A DNA stretch of 64,000 nt. Origin: Coralliovum pocilloporae (GTDB lineage: Bacteria > Pseudomonadota > Alphaproteobacteria > Rhizobiales > Cohaesibacteraceae). Below are positions 40,938 through 48,962 of the stretch, piece after piece. The stretch covers positions 558,001-622,000 of the forward strand of contig NZ_CP132542.1 of the NCBI RefSeq assembly GCF_030845175.1, read 5' to 3'. The notes under the pieces are model-generated. The model saw only the letters and a list, made by a program, of their open reading frames with translations. It was not told where the DNA came from and made no database searches. The first letter of the stretch is position 1. Every line of letters begins with the position of its first letter. The position numbers and the translations under genes were made by a program.

Positions 40938-41705
40938 ATGCAAGAACCATATCAGTGGCAGAACAACGACCAGGGTTATTCGGTCGGACTGCCACTCACG
41001 CATGCGAAAAGACCGGACCATCCGCGCAGACAGGCTCTTGAAGGACAGTACTGCACGCTCCAGCCTCTTGATGCTAGGAAACATGCTCGCCAGCTTCATG
41101 ACGCAAACAAACTTGATGCAGATGGCAGCATCTGGACTTACCTGCCTTACGGACCCTTTGCAAAACTCACCGATTATCAATCCTGGCTTTCCGATTCGGC
41201 GACCAGCATTGATCCGATATTCTTCACCATTCTGGAGCGGGAAACAGGAGAAGCCGTCGGGCTTCTTTCCTACCTCAGGGTCAATCCCGCAGCCGGGTCC
41301 ATCGAAGTCGGCCATATTTGCCTCTCCCCAAAAGCACAGAGGACACGGTTGGCAACGGAGGCTCTGTTCTTGCTGATGAGCAATGCCTTTGCTCTCGGCT
41401 ATCGTCGGTTCGAATGGAAATGCGATGCCCTGAACCGGGGTTCAAGAGCGGCCGCCGAACGACTTGGCCTGTCCTTTGAGGGTGTTTTCCGCCAGGCCAC
41501 TCATTACAAAGGCAGAAACCGGGACACGGCCTGGTTTGCGGCAACAGACCAGGACTGGGCAACACTCAAGCCCGCTTTCGAACACTGGCTCGCCCAGGAC
41601 AATTTTGATGAGGCCGGGCATCAGATCAGCAGCCTGTCCAAACTGACAGCGCCAGTCCTTCACCTGCGTTTCTCAGACTGGCCGCTTGCAAGCAAACTTC
41701 CCTGA
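40938..41705 (+). CDS. GNAT family N-acetyltransferase (RimJ/RimL-like)
   Basis: A 255-residue acetyltransferase. The core (residues ~38-200) shows the RimJ/RimL-type pattern: LEGQYCTLQPLD, FTILERETGEAVGLLSYLRV, GSIEVGHICLSPKAQRTRLATEA (the acetyl-CoA loop, RxxxxA type) and RRFEWKCDALNRGSRAAAERLGLSFEG. Substrate unknown. It is divergent from the MocR regulator and ends about 30 bases before the PPOX gene, suggesting a MocR-controlled pair. Confidence 0.82.
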   Translation: MQEPYQWQNNDQGYSVGLPLTHAKRPDHPRRQALEGQYCTLQPLDARKHARQLHDANKLDADGSIWTYLPYGPFAKLTDYQSWLSDSATSIDPIFFTILERETGEAVGLLSYLRVNPAAGSIEVGHICLSPKAQRTRLATEALFLLMSNAFALGYRRFEWKCDALNRGSRAAAERLGLSFEGVFRQATHYKGRNRDTAWFAATDQDWATLKPAFEHWLAQDNFDEAGHQISSLSKLTAPVLHLRFSDWPLASKLP

Positions 41706-41736
41706 CACAAGACAATACCAAGATACGAGATATCCA

Positions 41737-42387
41737 ATGACTGACATTTACAATCCAACCAAGCTCGGCAAGATTCGCGTTGGAGCAAAGGCTTCCTATG
41801 ACAAAGAGAGCATCCATGCGGTTCTTGACCAGGGCCTGATTGCCCATATGGGATTTCAGGTCAGTGACAGACCTGTGGTCATTCCCATGGCCTATGGCCG
41901 GATAGGCGACAAGGTCTATGTTCACGGTGCCAAGGCCACCCGCGCAATCAAGGCGAACAGGAACGGACTGCCCATCTGCCTGACGATTACACTGATTGAC
42001 GGGATAGTGGTCGCAAGGTCCAGCTTTCACTCTTCGATGAACTACAGATCCGTTGTGCTGCACGGAACAGCCAATGTGGTCTCAGACAATGAGGAAATAG
42101 AGGCCGCACTTGCAGCCATTACCAATCATCTATTGCCGGATCGCTGGTCCGAGGTCCGCCCTTCAACCCACAAAGAAATCGCCGCCACCGGTGTTCTCGG
42201 GGTTACAATAGAAGAGGCATCCCTCAAGCAGCGCTCGGGGATGCCCATTGACGATGATGAAGATTATGAAACAGACGCCTGGGGTGGCGTTCTTCCCATC
42301 TCCACAGTGTACGGCACACCATATGACGATGGCCGTATCAGATCAGATATAGCGGTCCCGAAATCCGTTCTGGCCCGGTCGTCCTGA
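41737..42387 (+). CDS. Pyridoxamine 5'-phosphate oxidase family (PPOX) flavin-binding protein
   Basis: A protein of about 216 residues with a split-barrel FMN-binding fold of the Pyridox_ox_2 type. Features are HAVLDQGLIAHMGFQVSDRPVVIPMAYGRIGDKVYVHGAKATRAIK and SSFHSSMNYRSVVLHGTANVV. These proteins are often paired with MocR regulators and GNAT enzymes, as here. The reaction is unknown; a flavin-dependent oxidoreductase or sensor is likely. The frame runs back to 41686 inside the GNAT gene, but the ATG at 41737 gives the normal N-terminus. Confidence 0.83.
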   Translation: MTDIYNPTKLGKIRVGAKASYDKESIHAVLDQGLIAHMGFQVSDRPVVIPMAYGRIGDKVYVHGAKATRAIKANRNGLPICLTITLIDGIVVARSSFHSSMNYRSVVLHGTANVVSDNEEIEAALAAITNHLLPDRWSEVRPSTHKEIAATGVLGVTIEEASLKQRSGMPIDDDEDYETDAWGGVLPISTVYGTPYDDGRIRSDIAVPKSVLARSS

Positions 42388-42393
42388 TCGCTT

Positions 42394-42446
42394 ACAGCGT
42401 GCTTCTGAAAAGTTGATAGACTTTTCAGATAAAAGCTCGCGCTAAA
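42394..42446 (+). repeat. Dispersed intergenic element, copy C (truncated)
   Basis: It contains the complete left hairpin (GCGTGCTT, CTGAAAAGT / ACTTTTCAG, AAGCTCGC) but the right TTAAAGCACC / GGTGCTTTAA arms are missing, as the sequence diverges after the first ~52 bp. It lies between the convergent PPOX (+) and transglycosylase (-) genes. Confidence 0.85.
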
Positions 42447-42463
42447 ATGACCCTAGAAATACA

Positions 42464-42958
42464 TTACACCCGGCCAATGACCTTCTTCACCTTGCGGCAA
42501 TAGCGGGCACTGGTCGGGTTCATCCGCTTGGCATAATGACCGGCATTATATTTCAGGATAGCCCCACAGATGGTTTTGCCACCGCGCTTATAGGCACCGG
42601 CAAGATATTTCATGCCATACTTGATATTGGTTTCAGGATGGAACAGCGCCTTGCGCGATCCCTTGAAGCCCATGCCCCGCGCCGTGCGTGGCTTGATCTG
42701 CATAAGACCCACTTCACCAGCACGCCCGACGGCGCGCGGATTAAAGCGGCTCTCAATCTGAACCACAGCAAGGGCCAGATTAACAGGCACACCCTGTTTA
42801 CGGGCTTCCCGAATGACCATGGATTTCAGACCATTGTTCTTGGTCTGGGAATAGGCCAGTCCCTTGGAATTTGTTGAGCTTCCCTGTAGCGGTCCTGTTC
42901 CACAAGCCGCCAGCCCCATGAGCAGGGTAATCAATACAACGCGGTTGAATGCGATCAT
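42464..42958 (-). CDS. Small lytic transglycosylase lipoprotein (SLT domain)
   Basis: A 164-residue lipoprotein. The signal peptide ends in lipobox LAAC with Cys19. The SLT fold contains VVQIESRFNPRAVGRAGEVGLMQIKPRTARGMG with the catalytic Glu69, then INIKYGMKYL-type helix (NIKYGMKYLAGAYKRGG) and ILKYNAGHY. It cleaves the glycan strand of peptidoglycan to 1,6-anhydro products. It is short compared with multi-domain Slt or MltC and may be a minimal housekeeping version. Confidence 0.85.
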   Translation of the reverse strand: MIAFNRVVLITLLMGLAACGTGPLQGSSTNSKGLAYSQTKNNGLKSMVIREARKQGVPVNLALAVVQIESRFNPRAVGRAGEVGLMQIKPRTARGMGFKGSRKALFHPETNIKYGMKYLAGAYKRGGKTICGAILKYNAGHYAKRMNPTSARYCRKVKKVIGRV

Positions 42959-43116
42959 TTTTATTGTCCATCATTTGCAGAAAGCCGGGCTTTAAGTGCC
43001 CTTTTTCCGCCCCGGCAAAAACTGGAGGGGCAAAAAGTGCGCAAATGTGACCAAATTATGAATTTTACCCTGCAATGCAGCAAAAAGGTCCCAGAACACC
43101 ACAAATCAGAAAAAAG

Positions 43117-43872
43117 TCACGTTTTCTGCAAGCGAACGACATCATTCAGCGTCGCCAAAGTGGACAGGTCTGCAATGCCATCCACCCGCTCAGGACGGAA
43201 CCGCCGCTGAAACGCTGTCACCACAAAAACTGTCTTCCGGTCAAAGACACCAGAGACCTCCACATTATACCCGACCAGGGCAAACATGGTTTGCAAGGCG
43301 CGAATGGGCTGCCCCTCGTCACCTTCCTGATACAGCGGACCATCCTGAATAGAATGAGGTGGCGTGTAGAGGCACAGGCCTTCAGCAGCAAGCTGATGCC
43401 AGGGGAACAGTTCACCCGGATCCTGTTTACGATCCGGCGCTATATCAGAGTGAGCCAGAACACGATCTACAGCGATTGATCGCCTGCTGCAGATATCATC
43501 ACAAAGCGCAATCACAGCATCAATCTGGATTTGAGGAAAGGCCTCATAGCCATGCTCATGGCCCGGATTGTGAATTTCGATGCCGATTGAGCAGGAGTTC
43601 AGATCCGTATTGCCCTGCCAGAACGACCGGCCTGCATGCCAGGCCCGCTTGTCTTCTGACACAAGCTGGATAATCGAACCGTCTGCGTGGATGAAGTAAT
43701 GACAGGAGACCTGGCTTTCTTCAATGGAAAGCCAGCGCAAAGCGGCCTCTGCGCTGGGCATTCCTGTGTAATGCAGAATGATTGTATCAGCCGCAGCATC
43801 ATTCTTGCGGGGGCCGAAATTGGGTGATGGCGAGAACCCCGAAACCAGATCACTGTCAGCGTCCAGAGTCAT
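43117..43872 (-). CDS. N-acetylmuramoyl-L-alanine amidase (Amidase_2) with peptidoglycan-binding domain
   Basis: A 251-residue zinc amidase. Zinc ligands are His34 (IILHYTG), His141 (LAHSDIAP) and a third at Asp151 (KQDPG), with Glu99 (SIGIEI) as a likely catalytic residue. Residues ~175-245 form a PG_binding_1 repeat (GQPIRALQTMFALVGYNVEVSGVFDRKTVFVVTAFQRRF). It resembles AmiD/AmpD. No signal peptide or lipobox is visible, so it may act on recycled cytoplasmic muropeptides like AmpD, although the wall-binding domain suggests a periplasmic role. Start overlaps the upstream TerB/J-domain gene by 4 bases. Confidence 0.85.
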   Translation of the reverse strand: MTLDADSDLVSGFSPSPNFGPRKNDAAADTIILHYTGMPSAEAALRWLSIEESQVSCHYFIHADGSIIQLVSEDKRAWHAGRSFWQGNTDLNSCSIGIEIHNPGHEHGYEAFPQIQIDAVIALCDDICSRRSIAVDRVLAHSDIAPDRKQDPGELFPWHQLAAEGLCLYTPPHSIQDGPLYQEGDEGQPIRALQTMFALVGYNVEVSGVFDRKTVFVVTAFQRRFRPERVDGIADLSTLATLNDVVRLQKT

Positions 43873-44576
43873 CTCAATCCGCGTTCCGCTGCAATCTCAC
43901 CCCAGGCCACATTCACATCAGCGAGTTTCTGATTGGCCAGTTCGATAAACTCCTGGGGTACTCCACGTGCCATCATGCGGTCCGGGTGATGCTCGGCAAC
44001 GAGCTTGCGATACTGGCGTTTGATATCGCTGTCACTCATCTCGCGGTCAACACCCAGAACCGCGTAAGGATCAGCGTGCTCGGACATATGGCGTGCCTTA
44101 ATACGGCTGAAACAGCGATCTTCAAGGCCGAAAATATCAGCCACATGTTCGAGATAGGACAGTTCATTCTCGTGGATAACGCCATCAGCCTTGGCAATAT
44201 GGAACAGGCCATCAACAATATCCACCAGTGTTTCGCTCTCATCCTTGAGAAGCTCGGATAATTGTGCCGCGTAAGCCTCATAGCCAGCTACATCACGCTT
44301 GGCGAGATTAAACACCCGGGCAACATTACGCGCCTCGGAAGACGGGATTTCAACAATCTGCTTGAACGCGATAATCTCGTCCTGGGTGACAACGCCATCG
44401 GCCTTGGCCATTTTCGCCGATAGAGCAATCATTGCCACGGTAAAAGCCATCTGCCGACGCGTCTCGCTACCGCTTACAGACGTAAAATACCCGGCAACAC
44501 GATCAAGAAACGCGCTGATCGTCTCCTTGCCAGATACCTGTGCTGCAAGCTCTGCGATTTTGTCCCAAATGCTCAT
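43869..44576 (-). CDS. TerB-like and J-domain protein (DjlA-like co-chaperone)
   Basis: A 235-residue protein. Residues ~35-150 are a TerB/DjlA N-terminal helical domain (FTVAMIALSAKMAKADGVVTQDE, DGLFHIAKADGVIHENELSYLEHVADIFGL). Residues ~170-235 are a J domain with HPD (DPYAVLGVDREMSDSDIKRQYRKLVAEHHPDR). It should stimulate DnaK ATPase. Unlike E. coli DjlA I see no N-terminal membrane segment. It is translationally coupled to the amidase gene. Confidence 0.85.
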   Translation of the reverse strand: MSIWDKIAELAAQVSGKETISAFLDRVAGYFTSVSGSETRRQMAFTVAMIALSAKMAKADGVVTQDEIIAFKQIVEIPSSEARNVARVFNLAKRDVAGYEAYAAQLSELLKDESETLVDIVDGLFHIAKADGVIHENELSYLEHVADIFGLEDRCFSRIKARHMSEHADPYAVLGVDREMSDSDIKRQYRKLVAEHHPDRMMARGVPQEFIELANQKLADVNVAWGEIAAERGLR

Positions 44577-44660
44577 ATCTGAAGTTTATGCGACTCGGCA
44601 CCCGCTTGCGAGTGCTCATTTGGAGCACATCCATTCTATGGTGGTTCACTTGACCGGCTG

Positions 44661-44697
44661 GAACAAAGAAGGCCCGGCAGATTTGCCGGGCCTTCTC
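44661..44697 (-). terminator. Rho-independent terminator after the P460-like gene
   Basis: An 11-bp perfect stem (AAGGCCCGGCA / TGCCGGGCCTT, 4-base loop) is followed on the - strand by TTCTTTGTT. It sits 41 bases beyond the cytochrome gene stop. The 44577-44737 gap holds nothing else I can identify beyond the promoter of the J-domain gene. Confidence 0.85.
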
Positions 44698-44737
44698 CGA
44701 TATTCAGGTCAGACGTCTTTGACGCCCATCGTGAAGC

Positions 44738-45394
44738 TTAACCTTCGACGCGGTAATCCACATCGGGGAAAAACATTGCATCATAGTCTTCAAGAGCGTT
44801 CTGATGACAACCATGGCAGAACTTGATCTTCTTCTCGGATTCTGTTCCGGTCTGGCCGATGATCTTGCCTTTCGGAGAAATCAGGGTGTACTTCCAGTCA
44901 CCTGTATCCGGGAGCGTACCAGCAGCAACTTTTTCCATCAGGAAAAGCGGGCCCGGACGAACCTTGCCATCCTTCTTGGAGACCGCGAAGCTTTCCTTGG
45001 CAGCAATCGTGCCAACCGGCATGACGTTCTTGTCCACATCATCATATTTCAGATAGGCTTCCTTGCCGATATCGTTGATGTAATGCTGAACAAAGCGCTT
45101 GCCGTGTGTCGGAGAGACAAAGGTGTTGGTGTTTGGCACAAACCAGCTTCGGAAAGCCGTTGCTTCTTCAAGACCGGACCCTTTGTACCCTTCTGCCAGT
45201 TTGTCCTTGATGCAATCATACAAAGCGGTCGCATCAGCATCTGTCAGGTCATCTTTGGCTTTCTTCGTTTCACATGCCGCCGCATGAGCCGGAGATGTCA
45301 GAGACGGAGCATATGATCCTGTCTCAATTCCTGTAAGTCCCGCCACTCCAAGTGTCGCACCGAACACTGCTATCGCTGCAAGTTTCTTAGTCAT
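44738..45394 (-). CDS. Periplasmic cytochrome P460-like c-type heme protein
   Basis: A 218-residue exported protein. A signal peptide of ~38 residues ends in PAHA. One c-heme motif, CHGCH at residues 193-197, lies near the C-terminus, followed by DYDAMFFPDVDYRV. The arrangement, with a single CxxCH near the end and a preceding beta-rich domain (MPVGTIAAKESFAV, GPLFLMEKVAAGTLPDTGDW), matches the cytochrome P460 family, whose members oxidise hydroxylamine or detoxify NO. The activity is not established here. Start at 45394 has GGAAGGA upstream. It follows the SEL1-like gene on the same strand. Confidence 0.75.
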   Translation of the reverse strand: MTKKLAAIAVFGATLGVAGLTGIETGSYAPSLTSPAHAAACETKKAKDDLTDADATALYDCIKDKLAEGYKGSGLEEATAFRSWFVPNTNTFVSPTHGKRFVQHYINDIGKEAYLKYDDVDKNVMPVGTIAAKESFAVSKKDGKVRPGPLFLMEKVAAGTLPDTGDWKYTLISPKGKIIGQTGTESEKKIKFCHGCHQNALEDYDAMFFPDVDYRVEG

Positions 45395-45455
45395 TATTGG
45401 TATCCTTCCCGTTTTCGGAGATGATCTTGCATCTCGAAACTTTTCATATCCCGTA

Positions 45456-45887
45456 TCAGTTGGCTGAAAGCCCGAACTCATCCAGAATCTGCTTCGCGAG
45501 CGGATGCCCGAGCCGGGCAGACTTCTGAAGCCATTTGGCCGCAACGTCTGTGTTTTGAGTAGATTCCTGAAGCAGCAAATCTGCCAGACGGATCATCGCA
45601 AGAGGGTCGCCCCGCTTTGCGCCGATCGCATACCAGTGACGGGCCTTGCCCAGATCTACAATGTCTGCTTCACCTGTCTCGTAGAAGCCTGCAACGATCA
45701 CAATGGATTCCAGATCACCAAGTTCTGCGGCCTGCAGCCACAGGGAAAATGCCGTTACCGTGTCACCGCCGTCATAGGCTTCCGACGCCCGCTCTTCCAA
45801 TGCGTCCGTGCTGGTTGCAGCCGTTACGCTACCAGCAGCACTCGCCAGAAACATCAGTGAAAACAACAATGTGGCTAATCGGATCAT
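45456..45887 (-). CDS. SEL1-like (tetratricopeptide type) exported protein
   Basis: A protein of about 143 residues with a signal peptide (MIRLATLLFSLMFLASAAGS) and two to three SEL1-type helical repeats (AFSLWLQAAELGDLESIVIV, KARHWYAIGAKRGDPLAMIR, AAKWLQKSARLGHPLAKQIL). SEL1 repeats mediate protein contacts. It may be co-transcribed with the downstream P460-like gene (61-bp gap). It is divergent from the multicopper oxidase gene. The start at 45887 gives the signal peptide; the frame is open to 45971. Confidence 0.75.
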   Translation of the reverse strand: MIRLATLLFSLMFLASAAGSVTAATSTDALEERASEAYDGGDTVTAFSLWLQAAELGDLESIVIVAGFYETGEADIVDLGKARHWYAIGAKRGDPLAMIRLADLLLQESTQNTDVAAKWLQKSARLGHPLAKQILDEFGLSAN

Positions 45888-46073
45888 CCAAGCCCCTTGA
45901 GACAAAATGTCACTCTCTCTTGGATGGAAAATCGCAATTGGAACCGGCCCAGGCAACACACGATCAAACAACTATCCGTGAGCGGAGAGACTTGCCACCT
46001 CCGGCTATCCATCTGTAAAGTCAACAGATCTGAGTCTGAGAGCCGTCACCCTCTGGCAAGAGATCGTATACTC

Positions 46074-47456
46074 ATGAGCCCTTCATTCAGCCGTCGCACC
46101 CTGCTTAAGGGCGCTGGTCTTATGGCTGCCTCCGCGGCAGTCCCTGCTTCCCTGAAAGCACTCGCAGCCACAACACCAGAACTGACCGCTCAGTTCGACA
46201 AGAACAACCTCATGCTGCCCGGTGCTGCTCCCACGCGCGTGATGACCTATGAACAGGGCCACATGCCCCCTATCCTCCGGGCCAGGCAGGGGAAACCCTT
46301 TTCCTTCCGGCTCGTGAACAGATTGCCGGAACCGACAACAATCCACAGCCACGGCATTCGCCTGCCAAATGAGATGGATGGCGTTCCGTTTCTGACGCAG
46401 GCAGCCCTGTACGAAGACGACAGCTTCACCTATTCCTTCACACCGCCTGATGCAGGAACATTCTGGTACCATCCTCATTGCAACAGCCTGGAGCAGATCG
46501 GCTATGGTCTGGCGGGCGCATTGATTGTGGATGAAGCAAAAGACCCTGGCTTCGACGATGACATCACTCTGGTCATGCGCGACTGGCGCCTTCGGTCTGA
46601 TGGCAATTACCTGCCATTCTACAAGGCACGCTCCTCAGCCCGAGCCGGAACATTTGGAACAATCCGGACATCAAACTGGCAACAGGCTCCACTCTATGAC
46701 GTTCCCTCCGGTGGTCTTGTCCGTCTGAGGCTGATTGCGGCAGACGTCACCCGCATCTATTCCATCGCCTCTCCCCAGATGAAAGCCATGATCATCGCAG
46801 TGGATGGCAATCCGGTTTCCTCGCCTTCATTGCTTGAGACAATGCGGATCGGTCCGGGCCAAAGGCTCGATCTAGCCATACAGATACCGCAGGAGGAAGG
46901 AACGACAGCAAAGATCATAAGCCATTCAGGAAGCGGGGCATTTGCCGTTGCGCGACTGAGAGCAAACGGGGCATCGCTAAAGCGTCACATCAGGGACACC
47001 CCACAGCTCCCGGCCAATCCGGTACAGGACATCGACCCAAAGACAGCAGAACCCGTTCTGATGGAGTTTTCAGCCTCGGCCGAGAAAGCCCCGGCCAATA
47101 TCATATGCGGATCCATCGGTTACACATTCTGGGCCATCAATCAGGCAGCCTGGCGCGGCAGCACAGCCAACCCGACAGAGCCCATGATGACATTCAAGCT
47201 TGGCAAAAGTTACCGGATCACTCTGATCAACCGCACCCCGCATACCCACCCCGTTCATCTTCATGGCATGAGCTTCCGGCTGCTGAACTCGAACAAGCGG
47301 CAGATCCCCAACTACGTCACGGATACAGCCCTGCTGCTGCCTGATGAGCGGATGGACATCGGACTTGTTGCGGACAACCCCGGAGACTGGCTACTCCACT
47401 GCCATATTCTGGAACATCAGAAAAGCGGTATGAGTTCGTTCGTACGTGTTGAATAG
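46074..47456 (+). CDS. Tat-exported multicopper oxidase
   Basis: A 460-residue three-domain multicopper oxidase. The N-terminus carries a twin-arginine signal (SRRTLLKGAGLMAAS). Copper ligands are H91/H93 (HSHGI), H133/H135 (WYHPH), H392, H395 and H397 (HPVHLHG), and H442, C443, H444, H448 with Met453 as the type 1 axial ligand. All four motifs are intact, so it should be an active oxidase, of the CueO/SufI-like group by layout. It may oxidise Cu(I) or another metal. The methionine-rich insert of CueO is not seen. The frame extends upstream to 45897 but the Tat start at 46074 is clear. Confidence 0.85.
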   Translation: MSPSFSRRTLLKGAGLMAASAAVPASLKALAATTPELTAQFDKNNLMLPGAAPTRVMTYEQGHMPPILRARQGKPFSFRLVNRLPEPTTIHSHGIRLPNEMDGVPFLTQAALYEDDSFTYSFTPPDAGTFWYHPHCNSLEQIGYGLAGALIVDEAKDPGFDDDITLVMRDWRLRSDGNYLPFYKARSSARAGTFGTIRTSNWQQAPLYDVPSGGLVRLRLIAADVTRIYSIASPQMKAMIIAVDGNPVSSPSLLETMRIGPGQRLDLAIQIPQEEGTTAKIISHSGSGAFAVARLRANGASLKRHIRDTPQLPANPVQDIDPKTAEPVLMEFSASAEKAPANIICGSIGYTFWAINQAAWRGSTANPTEPMMTFKLGKSYRITLINRTPHTHPVHLHGMSFRLLNSNKRQIPNYVTDTALLLPDERMDIGLVADNPGDWLLHCHILEHQKSGMSSFVRVE

Positions 47457-47720
47457 CCGGGCTGCATAAACCGACTCGCCACAACCCTGCCCTGTCAGAT
47501 TTATTACAAAACCATGACAGGGAATTAACACTTTGGCGAACAATGCGACAACTTGCCCACATGGAGGCGGAAGGAGAAATAATCATTTATAACCAGTTCG
47601 TTAACGCCAGTTTATCCAAAGGATTTACACCTTTTGGCGCAATGCAGCATAATTTTTCCTAGGCCTCATCCGTCTTCCGACATAAAATCATCTCATCGAA
47701 GGCAAGATTGGAGATCGGTT

Positions 47721-47804
47721 ATGGGTCACATTACGCCACTTAATATTATAGCAGTCTGCTCAACTTTCGCATTTCTCGGAGCAATAATCCTTGGATTAGT
47801 CTGA
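47721..47804 (+). CDS. Small single-pass membrane peptide (27 residues)
   Basis: An ATG at 47721 with GGAG 7 bases upstream opens a 27-codon reading frame ending in TGA. The peptide begins MGHITPLNII and is hydrophobic to its end (AFLGAIILGLV), so it should be one membrane helix. A strong terminator follows 29 bases later. This is a compact gene-sized unit (RBS, ORF, terminator). I do not recognise it. Small partner subunits such as CydX or KdpF have this form, but no matching complex lies nearby. Confidence 0.6.
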   Translation: MGHITPLNIIAVCSTFAFLGAIILGLV

Positions 47805-47833
47805 GTCCCATACCATCGAGTCAAGAGTTTCTC

Positions 47834-47866
47834 ACAGCCGGTCAAACTGACCGGCTGTTTTATTTT
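47834..47866 (+). terminator. Rho-independent terminator after the small membrane peptide gene
   Basis: An 11-bp perfect stem ACAGCCGGTCA / TGACCGGCTGT with loop AAC and then TTTTATTTTG. The 264 bases from the oxidase stop to 47720 have a weak hairpin (CCTGTCA / TGACAGG near 47490-47520) and otherwise presumably the promoter of the small gene. Confidence 0.92.
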
Positions 47867-47890
47867 GAAATGCCCGGAAGCGGCTGGTTT

Positions 47891-47994
47891 ACAGCGTGCT
47901 TCTGAAAAGTTGATAGACTTTTCAGATAAAAGCTCGCGCAAAAACAAACCCTTAAAGCACCGCTACCAATTCAAGTTAAAGGCCTGGTGCTTTA
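47891..47994 (+). repeat. Dispersed two-hairpin intergenic element, copy D
   Basis: Full-length copy (~104 bp) with left arms CTGAAAAGT / ACTTTTCAG and right arms TTAAAGCACC / GGTGCTTTA. It lies between the small membrane peptide unit (+) and metF (-), i.e. again a convergent junction. Confidence 0.9.
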
Positions 47995-48004
47995 GGAGAC
48001 CAGT

Positions 48005-48901
48005 CTAGGCAGCCTGAGCCAGAGAATTCGGCCGAACGCCAATCATCCAGCATATCGCGTATGTGAGCTCTGCCCTGTTCATTGTGTAGAAGTGAAAATC
48101 ACGCACGCCACGCTGATGCAGATCTTGAACCTGTTCGGCAGCATAAGCAGCGGCAATCAGCTCACGCGTCTTGAGGTCATTATCCAGACCTTCATATCGC
48201 TCGGCCAGCCAGGTCGGCATTGCCGTCCCGCATCGCTCTGCAAATGACGCGACCTGTTTGTAGTTCAGGATAGGCAGAATTCCAGGCACAATAGGGATAT
48301 TGATTCCGGCTGCCCGCACCCGATCCACATAGGACTCGTAAAGATCATTATAGAAGAAAAACTGCGTAATGGCGCGTGTCGCTCCAGCATCCACTTTCCG
48401 CTTCAGCACATCAATTTCATGCTGCCAGCTCGGACTTTCCGGGTGCTTTTCCGGATAGGCAGACACAAAGACATCGAAGTCACCGATATCCCTTATCCCC
48501 CGTACAAGCTCATCTGTGGTCTGGTAGCCATCGGGATGAGCTTCATAAGCTGCCCCGACACCGGCAGCCGGGTCGCCGCGCAAAGCGACAACATGCTGGA
48601 TACCGGCTGACTTGTAAGAACGGATCACATGATTGACGTCTTCCTTCGACGCACCGACACAGGTCAGATGCGCTGCAGGCGCAAGAGACGTCTCGCGCCG
48701 GATCCTCGCCACCGCATCAAGCGTCGGCTCCCTTGTGGTTCCGCCTGCACCATAAGTGACGGAAACGAAGTCCGGATTGAGAGGTTCCAGTCTGCGGATT
48801 GTCTGCCAGAGAGACATGGCCATCTGTTCCGACTTTGGCGGAAAGAACTCGAATGACACACGCAAGTCACTGACAGGCGTAGCGATTTCGGTATTAGGCA
48901 T
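48005..48901 (-). CDS. metF: Methylenetetrahydrofolate reductase
   Basis: A flavoprotein of about 298 residues reducing 5,10-methylene-THF to 5-methyl-THF for methionine synthesis. Features are VSFEFFPPKSE with the catalytic Glu, FVSVTYGAGGTTREPTLD, VALRGDPAAG, and ATRAITQFFFYNDLYESYVDRVRAAGI. A start at 48907 is open, but ATG 48901 has GAGGGA at ideal spacing. It lies 61 bases after the ArsR-methyltransferase gene and probably shares its transcript and control. Confidence 0.94.
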   Translation of the reverse strand: MPNTEIATPVSDLRVSFEFFPPKSEQMAMSLWQTIRRLEPLNPDFVSVTYGAGGTTREPTLDAVARIRRETSLAPAAHLTCVGASKEDVNHVIRSYKSAGIQHVVALRGDPAAGVGAAYEAHPDGYQTTDELVRGIRDIGDFDVFVSAYPEKHPESPSWQHEIDVLKRKVDAGATRAITQFFFYNDLYESYVDRVRAAGINIPIVPGILPILNYKQVASFAERCGTAMPTWLAERYEGLDNDLKTRELIAAAYAAEQVQDLHQRGVRDFHFYTMNRAELTYAICWMIGVRPNSLAQAA

Positions 48902-48962
48902 AGTCATATCCCTCGATCAGATTGATTATCGGCAGATTGATTTGTGGTTTGGCTAAATTAGC

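Noticed and set aside
45897..46073. Upstream extension of the multicopper oxidase frame
   Set aside because: The Tat signal motif starts right after the ATG at 46074; the upstream stretch is the divergent promoter region.
47575..47660. Possible small ORF after GGAGAAATAATC following the oxidase gene
   Set aside because: It has no standard start codon in frame and a short, unremarkable translation.
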